From positions 38,458,344 to 38,522,343 of the forward strand of contig NC_059474.1 of NCBI RefSeq assembly GCF_018139145.2: 64,000 bases of DNA, read 5' to 3'. This stretch comes from Gymnogyps californianus (lineage: Eukaryota > Chordata > Aves > Accipitriformes > Cathartidae). A model generated the notes under the pieces. It made no database searches and had not been told where the DNA came from. It worked only from the letters and a program-made list of their open reading frames with translations. This document shows positions 1 to 11,885 of this stretch, piece after piece. Each line of letters begins with the position of its first letter. Position 1 is the first letter of the stretch. Position numbers and translations under genes: made by a program.

Positions 1-2944
1 TTGTTAGAAATCACCCTATGAAACAATCTAAAAGCACATGCTGAATTTATGCTCTACAAACTAATAATGAATAAAATCTACTTCTTTGTCTAGCCACTCT
101 GGCAAACTATGTTCCTTTGCCAAGTATGGATGTTTGTAGTATGAGAGAACATACTTTAGCTGTTTCAAATTAATAGCAGGGGTTTGGGTTTGGTTTTTTG
201 GGGGGGTTGGTTTTTTTTCTTTTTTTTTTTTTTTTTTGAGTCTCTCTTCCTGGTCACCGGTTTATGAAATTGCAATAAAGGGCTACATAGTGTTTGCTTC
301 CAGATGCCAAAGTGCAAAAATTGCACTATATCTTGCACTATTACTTTTCCTCTTAAATAAATACTTAGAAATTGTCTAGGTTTTACATCTTACATACATT
401 TAGAAGCTGCAGGGCTGCCGGAATTTTATCAGCTGATAAATCATGTACATGTATATTGTCAGTAGATTCCTTTAATTTGTTAGTTCTTTCATTGAGTACA
501 TTACAAAAACAGAAAGAAACCACTTCCAAAGTGTGGACATTTTCCAGAAGCATGGGCTTAAAACAAAGTCATGTAAGATCAAGGAGTCAGGGCATTTCAA
601 CTAAGTTGAAATCAGCACAGCATCCGTCACCTACCCTGTACTCCTCACAAGATATGGTCAGGTGGATGGGCATTGCAAATACAGGTTTGCCTTCAGCTCC
701 TGTAATCATTAAAAATGCTACTGCCAGTTTTCATTTATTAAAACTATGATACATTTGGTGTTGTTTCTTCACATTGCAGCTCCTCCAATCACTGCAATCT
801 ATACACAAAACCCATTAAAAGGAGAGGTATACTTCTAGACTGACAATCAAAGAAAATATCCATGTCAGAAGTACCAGAAAATGTCCATATGTTAGAATAA
901 ATCTGTCTCTGGTAGCCAACCAAATCTGGAATGGAGATTCATGGGGAAAACAAAATCAGCCTGCCACATTTCAAAGCTGCTGCATGATGGCCTTTTAAAA
1001 AAATGCAATAATATTTAAAAACAGTCTAGTTGATTAACATGGATGTAAGGGGTTTTTATAACAAAAATCAGACTAAAGATTTTTGTATCATTTTAAATAG
1101 GCAGATATTCAATAAAATCATGACTTTTTTTAGTGCTTACAGAATACTCAAGATAATAAGACGACTATATTACTAATTATTATGTTACCAAAATATGAAG
1201 TCAATGAAGACTTAAGAGAAGGAAGAGAGGAGGTGATACAGACTGCCTAGCACTATGGAAATTAAAGACACAGACACAAAAAAAGCAGGGAAAGAAACAA
1301 AAGTGAAAATGAATGAATATTGCATTCTGGTGTGTGTTTGAAGCAATCATATATACAAAAAAGAACAAATATAAATGGAGTTGCGCTTATTTATAAGAGG
1401 GACAAAGGCTTGGAAAAGAATCAGTAGTAGCTTGCTACAACAATTAAAATGTAAATATTCATTAATGTTTTATTTTTGTTTGAACTAAAACCCTCTTAAG
1501 GGCTTAATGAAATAATTTTGAAGCTTGATTAAATCATAATTCTATCTTTTTGTAGATATAAAAAGAATAGATACAATTCAAGTTTTGCAGTTTTCCTGTA
1601 AGTTTTGATAACATTTGCCGGTGCAGATATTAAAATCCCAGTAGAAGGGCTCATAGTATCATCCTAAAGGTTAAAGAAAAACCGAATCTTTGATGTATTT
1701 TCATGGCTTCTTGCTACATATAGTTTAAAAACGTCTATAAAACTAATTGTACCTAGTAACTAGGTGGATCAGCGGCAATATGCAACCAATTTATAAAATA
1801 ATGACCAAGACTGTCCAGGCATCTGATGCATTTACATAAAACAAAATACTTAAGGAAACAGCAATGCTATCTTTTAGTGAAGAAAAATGGGTGGTGATGA
1901 TGAAAATAGAGAACACTACTGTGTTCTCATGATCTTAGTGTGCTTATATTCTTGAAACTAAAACAAGTATTTCCATAGACTATCACAAAATTTCAATCTC
2001 TGGAAAAGCAAACACGTATTAATGCCCCTCTCCCCCCCACACACTTTAGAAGACAGAGTCCCTGCTTTTAATGCTTCACAAGGACGGTATGTAAATTCAA
2101 ATCCTGTCTTAATTTTTTTTTTTTTTTTTAAACTGTAACACTTAGTATTTTAACTGTGTCTCTGTTTTCTAAGCCCTGAAAGATGCTTCCGATTCCTTTC
2201 TTGGTAGAAGCAGTGCATAACTGCATCTTCTAAATGAGAGTGATCTCTGTAGGAACAGCAGCTGGAGTTAAGGTAGTTTTTCAATAGCGGTAATGCCTCC
2301 TACATATTGAAACAGTAATACCAAATATTAATCACTGTTAACATATAAGCTAGCAGGCTCCTAATTTTCCCAGCAATACCCCATGCTGTTAGCAGGTGCT
2401 TATCCTGCTGAGAAGAGGTTAAGTGGATGCCGCTGATTCACTGAGGCAGGTGGATTGTTACCTCTGTTGCATGAAAGGGAGTAGGAGTGGCTCCCTAGGG
2501 AACAACAGGATTTTAAGATTAGAACAACCGTTCCTACCAGAGAAGCGGAGGTACAGTCTGGCCCGGGGAAGGTCTTCAGATGCATTTTTTTGATAATCTG
2601 TTAATAGTAACTAATCTCTAGGAAGAGATTTTACACTACAAACTTTGCTGGTTTTGCTTCTAAGTCTGCTCACACAGACTATGAGGTAATAGCCATTGGA
2701 AAAATAAGTACATCTCACTAAAAACAATTGCCAAAATACGTTTACAGGAGGAAAAATTAACATCTAGACCTTCAGACTTCACAGTTGAATATATTTTCAG
2801 CTGTTCTGCATTTGAAAAATAACTAGACTCATGAATGCTATGACTGATGTAATTACTTATAGTCCCTGACCTCTAACGATGTATTATGGCAGCATGGAAA
2901 ACAAAAGATGGACAGGTGTGAACAACAGTAGGAGGAAAGGTCTC
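1..2944. other. Unique AT-rich DNA without a gene
   Basis: No convincing gene is seen. Stops are dense in all frames; the longest open frame (372-749) opens at a non-ATG codon and encodes nothing I recognise. The stretch holds a G/T-rich tract at 181-238, a run of 17 T at 2113-2129 and a C-rich patch near 2030-2040. It reads as ordinary avian intergenic or intronic DNA. Confidence 0.7.
181..238 (+). repeat. G/T-rich low-complexity tract
   Basis: The strand consists almost only of G and T: GGGTTTGG-like units, a G7 run, then a long T run broken by one C. It is the first of at least eight similar tracts in the window. It could be a decayed retroposon tail or simple strand-asymmetric low complexity; no flanking repeat was recognised. 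Confidence 0.75.
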
Positions 2945-3210
2945 AAGCTATGTCTCTACTAGAGTTAGCAGGTATGACTCCATGTAGGTAGGCATAAAAT
3001 CTGGCCTTTTTCTAGTTAGCTTGGTAGCAAAGACCGAGAAAAAGCGGCAGTACAGAATACGGCATACAGTCCTAGCAAGGATGCTCACCATTGAAAGACA
3101 GCTGAAACCCTGTGCTGTAGCCTACATGGCATGAATTAACTAGCACAAGGTTAGCTTGATTACGCCTACTCATGCTACAATAGCATACTAACTGTATGTA
3201 GATATATCTT
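2945..3210. mobile_element. Possible small inverted-repeat element (MITE-like relic)
   Basis: The left edge (2945-2961, AAGCTATGTCTCTACTA) resembles the reverse complement of the right edge (3195-3210), which reads AAGATATATCTACATA, giving imperfect terminal inverted repeats about 266 bp apart. The interior repeats the hexamer GTTAGC near 2965, 3016 and 3148. There is no coding capacity, as expected of a non-autonomous DNA transposon. No clear target-site duplication is visible and the family cannot be named; chance similarity is possible. Confidence 0.25.
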
Positions 3211-4379
3211 CAGTTGCAAACCTATCAGAAAAAGTGGGAGAGAACAGGTAAGTATCAAGTCTCATAACATCCACTGAAACCCTGAAAAGACAAATATAAT
3301 ATACGCATCATACTTTATCAACTATTGCAAATATGTCTGTCACACTTCAATAAATATCATATGAAGTATGCAAAAATGAAAATAGCCTTCTTAAAATGGT
3401 GTATAGTTACAGACAGCAATGTTCCCAATAAAGGTATTATAACCATTACGTGTATATATTTTTGTTGATTCAGAAAGGCCAGTGTACATGTTTAGGAAAA
3501 GACAACCAGATTATGAATGGGCTAACTCAAAAGGCCAATAAACAATATGCTTTATAAAACATGCATACATTAAGTAATCATTTGTCCTACATTTAATTAG
3601 TTCAGTGGTATAGTAATAATGTGTAGGCAAAGACTGGAAAACTAATTATAAGGGAACTTTTTTTTTTATTATTATTCAAGGCCTCACCGCTGCTTAGTTT
3701 CTTTTAAACTTTGCGTACTGTTATTTTTTTGCCATTCACCTGTTCTGCATAAACAGTATACAAGAAAGCACTGTACAATAAATACTCAATAGCTCCTGGC
3801 CTTGAACAGCTTATTCGCCTAATTGTGCATCCCTTGTGGATTTTTCATAATACTTTACAGATCTAGTTTAAATAATTTTACAGATTCATCAAACACATTC
3901 TCTGAGGCACATTTATTCAGCTTACTTTAAAAACTTCTAATGAATTCTCTCAATATGTAATTCTATATTCAGCATCATGATCTGAATTAAATATTATTGA
4001 ACAAGGTGTTCATTATTGGATATGAATTATAATTAGAGCAATAGTAACCTTTACTATGATAACAGTTTTATTCCCTTTTCTTGGAAGCTTTATTTCCTAT
4101 CTGTGTAAAGACCTTCATCTGAAAATCTGCCTTAAATGTAAGGGAGAAATTAAGCTTTATCAGTCCCAACTATACAGAGGCTGGAACTAAACTATTAGAT
4201 CTTTCCTTGAAAAGCTAAACATATCCTCCTGCTATTGTGCCACCAATCAGTAGCACAAAGGTGGCTAATTTACTACAGGCAATATAATATATGTTAATAC
4301 TATGATGGGACCTAGATTTTCAAGGTACCACACATTAATTTTGAGAACGATTGCTCTACTGATGTATTTATCATCAGCT
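3211..4379. other. Unique AT-rich DNA without a gene
   Basis: Nothing recognisable apart from a short T/ATT-rich patch near 3658-3677. The last hundred bases (from about 4280) may belong to the CR1 relic that follows, but similarity there is too weak to claim. Confidence 0.6.
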
Positions 4380-4962
4380 TTGAACAGAGAACAGTCCCTG
4401 GAAAGATTATGAAGCATGTCCTCTTGGAATCCATTTCTAAATGCATGAAGGACAAGAAGATAATTGGGAACAGTCAACATGTATTTAACCAAAGGCACGT
4501 CACACATCACCAACTTGACTGCCTTCTGTGGTGAAATGATTGGTTATATGGATGGTCGGAGAGCCGCATAAGTAATATGCCTCGACTTTAGTAAAACTTT
4601 TGATGCTGTGGCAACAGCATTCTCATTTGGTAGTTCAGGACATATGAACTGGAGGAAGAGACTAAGCTAAACTCTTCATAGTAGCAACAGAAAATAAAGG
4701 ACAATAGCCACAGCAGCTGGGTGATTCATAAAGAAAATTAGAAAAGTTTTCTTCTATGACACAATGACTTTTCACTAGGAGGGTGTCATAGTGCTGGAGG
4801 TTGTGGAATCTCCAACCCTTAAAGATTTGATAGACTTGATTAGACAAAACCATAGCTAATCTGGCCTAGTGCTGGCAATAGTCCTTAATCCCAGTATGAG
4901 GCTGGACAGAATGACCTGCATTCTGAGAGCCCTTACAACCAACGTTTCTAAGATGCTTTGAA
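4380..4962 (+). mobile_element. CR1 LINE relic: RT-domain piece joined to 3' end
   Basis: The sense strand from about 4425 still reads as CR1 ORF2: translation gives ISKCMKDKKIIGNSQHVF, close to the conserved CR1 segment before the RT palm, followed after frame breaks by D-F-S-K-T-F-D-A-V at 4584-4610, the degenerate form of the YLDFSKAFDTV motif that carries the first catalytic Asp. Soon afterwards (about 4790-4962) the sequence matches the CR1 3' end: a GAGGTTGTGGAATCTCCA-like stretch, then the 'gaccc..gaggttggactagatgacctcc'-like and final 'caacgattctatg'-like stretches. The remaining RT and C-terminal coding sequence between them is missing, so this is an internally deleted pseudocopy with several stops. 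The upstream limit is uncertain and could reach about 4280. Confidence 0.8.
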
Positions 4963-7876
4963 ATAATTGAAAAAAAATCCCAACCAAAAATCACTCAACA
5001 ATTTTTCCCTCCAAAATTTAGAATTCCAGAAATATATAGTGCAAGAATACAAAAGCAATGTATATTAATACATGGAGCTTTCATCCTTTTGGACAGGTTA
5101 ACTCTAATACTATCAAAAGTATGTCATAGATCGTAACCAGCAGCACATCTCTGCATGTGGTAACCTTCAGACATATGCACATATGTGTGCTGTCCACCTA
5201 GAATGGTACACAAATACGAGCAATTTTTTTCAACACTCACACTAGATACCCCTCATTTGCACTACAGTACAAAAAAGGAATAGCGGATACAGGAAGTGCA
5301 CCTAAGAAACAAAAAAATAGTAAGCTATTTTAAACTGCACACAACCTTATTAATGCTGATGTTCAACTTCTAGATTATGGTGCATCTTCTATTTCTTGCA
5401 GGAAGTGAAAGATATTTTTTATATGTCCAACCCACAATAATCTACAGAAAAACCATTGTATAATTACTGTACCACCACTTGCTTGATTTCTGTTCAGTTA
5501 CTCAAACAAGGTTAATGGCCCCAAACGCTTTTAGGTCATCTGACTAATGCGAACCTTAACTGACAAACTATACACAGTTCACAGCAAGATTTAGCAACTA
5601 TTGTACTAAAACCTTGTGCCTTGAAGTTACCCTCCAAATGCTGCTATACCTGGTACAGGGGCATTACACAGAAACTGCACCATTTGGCTAACTTCTAGAT
5701 GGTAGAAATGACAATTTTATTTTAGATAAATAAAAACATAATAATTGGTGGCCTAATTGGAGCTTTATAATAAGGCTGACACCACCCCCTCCCCCCCCCC
5801 GAACAAACACCGCCCACACCAATGGAACATCACTCACATTGGAAATATCAAGGAAGTAATAAAAAGTAATTCTCATCACTTTTTCGTTCCAAAACTTGAT
5901 TTTTAAAAACAATTTATTATTAGAGAAGCACTCTATCTTTTAAAATGAGCCTAAAGCTCAAAAAGCAACAGACTGGGAGCTACAGAGAATAACATCCTGT
6001 TTATCCTCCCAATAGGAGTAGCACAGACAACGCCAACATTCAATTATTATGCTGATGAGAGGCAAAACAGCTACTTGCAAAAAGAAAATTCATTGCAGTG
6101 CCCTACTGGTATATCTTAGCCATATTTTTAAGGCTGAACTTTCAGAAGCAACGTGACTGGCTTGTACTGCTTCTATTTAGATCATTTGGTCTACGAATTT
6201 ATAGCAATGTGCTAGATTTGAAAAGGGCTCATTTTTAATTACTTTTAAATTTAGATTATTTTTAGTTCTTAATCTAACTGAAGACATTACGTGCAACTCC
6301 CCAGAAAACACTTTTTTTTTTTTCTTTAAAGCAAAGAACAATGACTTCAGGAAGATGCACCAGGTTTGTCTTGGAAAATAAAGACTGAAAAAGCACAAGC
6401 AGAAAGGCTTTGCCACCCAGGTTCTGAGGTAAAAGGTCCTTGCATTGCCCACACATGTATAATCCACATTACTTTAAAATTAACTTTTTATTTACTACAT
6501 ATTTTACACACAAGACAGGTTGGTTTTTAGACACCTGATTCTAGAACTTGATTCTTAGTTTATTCACTGAAACTTTTGACCACACAACTTCAGAAAGTTA
6601 GTCACATGGATACCCATTTCAAATTTTTCAAAACTTAATTTCATTTTAATATTGACATATATGAAGAGGAAAAATATTTTTTATTCCGATTTTGAGTTAT
6701 GTACGATCTTACACAATAAGTCAATTCCAAAATCTTGTTGCCTTAATTGCAAACAATTACTCCTTTTCTAAGATATATTTTGGTACTTGTCCAAAAGCCG
6801 TATTTCATGCTTTTAGATGCAAAAAATTCATGGGGGGGGGAAAAACATAGTCACCAAGACATAGTCATTTTTCATAGTCCATACACCGCAAAACTAAAAA
6901 GTCATAGCTAGCAAGCCTCTGAAGCTAGAAACTACAGGTCTTGTGTGCCATACTGCTAAAAAACCTAATCTCACCTAAAAACTGAGATCCTGTGCTGAAT
7001 CTCAAGGAAACTCGATGGAAATGTTTCAACCAAATGGAGAATGGGAATGTGGAATCTATGATATGGATAAGAGTAATCTAATTCCAGTAAATAGGTTTTT
7101 CATTTGTTTGTTTGCTTTTGACAAAGATTAACAACAAAAACGAAGACTATGGTCATCTCAGTACCAGTCCAGATTACATCCCAAGTGAGTATCCTGCCAT
7201 TGGGTTATTCAGAAGTAGCTGAGATTGCACGCTTAGCACTCTCTTTGTCTTTCATGCATTTGAAAAGACTTAGCTTGTCCCAAAGCACAGAATTTCTTTT
7301 CCTTCTTTCTTTCGTTAGTGGGAATGGAAGGAGAGAAGCAGGTTTCAAATCACAGAAAGCATTTACTGCTCAAGTCTGTCTCACAAACAGTGAAAAAACT
7401 TACATTCTTTGTACAAAAGTCTGTAAGCTTAGCTGAAAGTGTGCAGTGCTGTCCTGAACAGTTATGTCAGGAAAGAAGAATAAAACAAAAGAGTATTTAT
7501 AAGTGATTGTTATTATAACTTCTGTTATAAAACATAATTAGTTAATCTCCTTAGTTTTCAGTTTGGTATAAACTTCTATCTATAACTTTATGACCAAGCA
7601 GTAGCATTAGGAAGAATAAACACATGAATAATACGGTCATAATTAAATTTTCTTTCTATACCTACAAAATTGAATTCACAGGCAGAATTACAGTCATAGC
7701 TCTACATGACCCTTTTTTCATCTTAGCAATACTGTTATGTTGTGTTGATACCATAATGTTCTGCATTCACAGAGTTTGATTTTCCCTGTCTGTACAAACT
7801 TAACCTTTACAGAAACACACAGTTTCTTCATAAAGCAAAAGAATAAAAAAACTTTTAAACTGTTGAAGAAATGAGA

Positions 7877-7900
7877 AATTATACAGTGGTCTGTATAATT
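7877..7900. repeat. Perfect 10-bp hairpin
   Basis: AATTATACAG and its exact reverse complement are separated by the 4-base loop TGGT. It is too short for a microRNA precursor. No protein or RNA role can be assigned. Confidence 0.8.
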
Positions 7901-9051
7901 ATGTCCTTCAGGTGAAAATTATTAATGAAAAATAATCTTTTTATAATCATCCTGATTCTTCCTTTGTATTTGACAGCTGACCATTTTTCATTTACTCTCC
8001 TCTGCACCATAAACAGACCGTGCTGTTTTAAATTACCTTACTTTGCTCTTAAGGTGAAAAGAATTATAAACTTCACTTTAAACTGTGACTATGCAACATT
8101 ACACACAGTGAAATTCTAAAACAGAGCTCCATGGAGGACACTACTGTGATAGAAACTAAAATGTTCTGTGTTCTTAAACATCTACTAACCTTCTAATGAG
8201 CCCAAGCAAAAGCTTAGAATCAGGCACTACAGTTCACAAACACTCATTTACTTCAGCTATTTCCCACTAATAACTAAGGTTGAAAATGAGTCAAACAGAA
8301 ATGGAAAGCTGAACAATTAAGATTCTCCCCATAAGCCCATCTCTATCATTTTATTAAAGGCAACTGGGAAAACTCATACTGAATAACTAATTCAAAATTA
8401 TATTTGTAGAAAACAAATTAATGTAATAATTTTCTTTCTGAAATTAATTTAAATCTCTGTGGATGCTCCAGCAAATTTACTCTTTACTATGCATACAAAA
8501 AGTTATGAAAAGCCTTACTACACTGCTTTAGGCACAAATTCATTGCCTCATTGTTGACTGTAATGGCTATTCCCATCCAGCAGTCTTGCTTTAAAGCAAA
8601 TACATGTTTGCTCCTGCATTTATATCAGAAATTCTGAATATTGCTCTGCTGTCTCTCTAGACTATAAAATGAGATAATTTCTAAGCCTAATTAACGAGGA
8701 TGAGTAAATCATATATGAAGTTCCGGTTTTGTGTCTTTTACAATCTTTTTTTCAATTTCCTCCGATCAAATGACTGGCTCTTTACATTTTCTACTTTATC
8801 CCATGTTTTTCAGGACTAAATTTTTCCAACTATTTCCAAGATGTAAAAGAAGATATATTAGTTCTAGCAATAAATAAACCAAGCTGGGAAAGATATTATC
8901 CATATAGAATCTAAATATAGAATACATTCTATAGAATAAATATGTAATCATAAATTAGTCTTCAGCTCAGTTCTGTATCTACTTCTGCCTTACTTGAAGG
9001 CACTGGTCAGGATGCTGTTTTCTGCTTATGCACATTCCCTAGCTACCAATA

Positions 9052-9083
9052 GGTTTTTGGGGTTTGGGGGTTTTTTTTTTTTT
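9052..9083 (+). repeat. G/T-rich low-complexity tract
   Basis: TTTTTGGGG-type units run into a T12-plus run with no A or C. It gives a run of Phe/Gly codons in the open frame at 8994-9362, one reason not to believe that frame is a gene. Confidence 0.75.
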
Positions 9084-11694
9084 GAACAAACATCTGATTT
9101 AACATTTGTTGACATAAGAATTAATGTTCTACGTACTGCAGGCATGAAGTTATTTCCCATTTATGTTTTTCCAAAATTTTTTATTGAAAGGTCTCTATTG
9201 TTATGTAAATTGCATTATGCAATTCTATCTCTGAAGCAAAACATAGAACTTCAAAAGTATTTTCTTACCATGCTTAAAGCAAGGAGAGGAAATATATTTT
9301 TTTCTCTAGTTACTCTTCTGAGTTCTGCATGGCTGATTATAATGGAACCTGAGAGTACTTAGTGCTTTACAAGAACAAGCGTTATTCTATATGCAGCCAT
9401 ATATCACTAATACACATTCAAATTATTTAATCAAGGCAACGCTGACAGCAGTTTAACTTCTAACTTGATGTTTACTTAAAATGTTTGTAACCTAGTGTGT
9501 CTTGAACTTATATGTCTAGATCCTTCCAAAAAACCCTTCTAAGCAATAAGTTACAAAACTCATTCTTCTACATTACGTACTACGTGTTGTGCTATGTCTT
9601 TCAAAGGCTATCATCTACCTGTCGAAGGGAATGAGCTATTAAAAACAACTCTTCTATGGATGGAAAAAGACACAGAAGATGCAAACCCAAGAATCATCCA
9701 GTGTTACACATGAAACAAATATATGCTTCAAGAGACCAAAGTTATGAAAAAAATCATAGATTGATTATCTGCCAACATTCAGATTTACATCAGTAAATAC
9801 TGTTTATTAGTGTAAACACAAGTATTCATCAGTTCTTCTTGATTTATGAGGTAATGTACTATAACCATCTGAAGAGAAACAGGCATCTTTCTTTGCAAGA
9901 TTGGGGACCGATCTTAAGCATTGAAAAAGAACTTTTAAAATCATTAATATATTAAAAATACCACAATGTAATTATGTATTAATCTGATATAAAACAGCTA
10001 GTGTGGATGACAGGTGCTGATTATCTATCATGAAACTGAATCTTCTAAATGTATCAGACTTTTAAAATGGGTCTAAATCTAAACTACTGTCTCGAATTAT
10101 AGGCTCAATGTGAATAGCCAAATGCAGCATGGAAAGAAATCAGTGGTTATATGATTAATCTGAATGTTTACAATTCTGCTAAGTATTTCAGTTAATATAT
10201 AAAGTTTGTTTCAAGTTAGCTTAAAGGTGATAAAAGCAGATTCTTTTGTTAATATTAACAGTAGCTGGTTTTTAAATTATTCAAACCAAGCCTACATGCT
10301 GATCTTCAGTCAGATGGAAAGACTGATAATATAAAAATAGAAGGCTCAAATAAGAAATAATCACCCTTTGAAGGTGGAGGGCTGTCTCTTTGAGGTGCGC
10401 GAGGCTTACTTCAGCTTGTAAGCATTAGAATGCTGATAAAGGTGAAAAACAATAATGAGACCCAAACTGTCCCCTCTGAGATACTTCTATTCATTAGACT
10501 CCTGTGGGTATCTAAGAAGAAATAATATTTCTGATAGCAAACACTTTTTAAGTTACTGTTAAATATGAAATACACCAGTTTGCAATGCTGCTTTCAGCTA
10601 TTTGGCGCTTATTAACATCAGATAAAAAGTGTATGAATAAAAAAGCAGAAGATAGTTAAACTTTACAAACTTACAGATGAAGCCTAACTGCAACCTATTT
10701 TTATTCAGGTTAATATCCATTTGTCTACAAGCTTGTTTGTTTGTGGGTTCTTTTGATCCTTTCCCAGTGGAGAATACTAAGCCTACTTCATGAATCAGAA
10801 TTAACCATATTAATTTCTACTGCCATTAAACTGATTATCTTGTGCCACTTTATTAGGCAATAATTCAGAAAACTATTCCATCTCCTCTTTCCCCCCCATT
10901 CTTAGGCGTCAATAAATGGAATAATTTTGACTAAAATATCTTGAGTGTTCTTGGATAGGCACCCATTAGTACAACTGTGTGGATTAATCTATGCAGAGAA
11001 TAGAAAGGGAAAGAAATTAAAAGACAGAAATAGTGAAAGTATTAAAGTATTAAAAACCACAATTGCTAGCATTGGTTTTCACACTGGATTGATTTAGCTT
11101 TAGGAAGAATCAAGAGTGCAGATACAGACTTCAATGTATTCTTGCTGACTCATGACATATAGAAGTTCTACATTTGATAAATGTCATGGATTATTTGGGT
11201 TCAAAAGCATTAAGTAACAAAATGATGAATAACCACAAATTTTCCTCATTGTATCTCCTACATATGAACCTAGTGCTGTACGTTCCTTTCCTTGCTATGT
11301 ATCTCAAAGACACTGCAAACGATGTGGCAAACAGACAATGAGAATGTCCTTTTAACCATAAGACAAACTGCTTTGCAGAACTTTAGAATGGACTTTATTT
11401 AAACAGTCCATTACAATCTGAAGTTTGAAAAATTGATTAATTCTGTACATAAAAATTGATTAATTACTGAGAAGATTAAAATATAAGATTTAGCCAATTT
11501 GTATGAGATTTTCCTGAGATAATAATAATTCATATCCATTCACATTTCTGAGATTTTATAGAAAATACATTCAGGCATTCAACAGGTAATTCTATTTGTC
11601 CCAATGTGCAACATTAAAAGGTTCTTATTGAGTTAATCTACAAAAAGATTTTCTATTTTTCTGCTTTCTACTGGGAGTAGCCTCTGGTCTTCTG

Positions 11695-11885
11695 CTTGCC
11701 CTCTGTAAGTCCAGCAAAGAGCCACCAAGATGATTAGGTGGCTGGAATACAACGTACAAGGAGAGGCTGAAAGAACTGGGTTTGTTTAGCTTCAGGGAAA
11801 GAAAGCTAAGGGGGAATCTTATTTGGTCTTGAACTACCCAACAGGACAGTATAAAAAAAAAAAGACAAAACTCATAGCGAAGTGC
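11695..11885 (+). mobile_element. CR1 LINE fragment (C-terminal ORF2 region)
   Basis: The text AGTCCAGCAAAGAGCCACCAA followed by 'gatgattaggtggctgga', 'aggctgaaagaactgggtttgtttagcttcaggg' and 'aagctaagggggaatctta' follows the avian CR1 consensus for the ORF2 C-terminus, which encodes the V-Q-R-A-T-K-M-I and [13 protein letters not shown] stretch. The match fades at an A-rich run around 11,850-11,865. Both ends are missing; no 3' octamers are present. It is an old fragment with no coding capacity. Confidence 0.75.

Larger units (their letters stand above)
4963..11694. other. Long unique AT-rich interval without a gene
   Basis: Many short open frames lie on both strands, none with a recognisable domain. 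Items seen: C5TC10 at 5785-5800, a G9 run near 6832-6840, a perfect 10-bp hairpin at 7877-7900, an 8-bp hairpin at 8916-8933, a G/T tract at 9052-9083, and a segment near 10,380-10,700 that reads like a conserved non-coding element. At 11,428-11,465 a 15-bp word containing TTGATTAATT occurs twice, 23 bp apart. Confidence 0.65.

Noticed and set aside
372..749. 125-codon plus-strand open frame
   Set aside because: It does not start with ATG, matches no family and lies in plain AT-rich DNA; one such frame is expected by chance in 64 kb.
8994..9362. 122-codon plus-strand open frame
   Set aside because: It opens at a non-ATG codon and runs through a G/T tract that yields Gly/Phe repeats; composition artefact.
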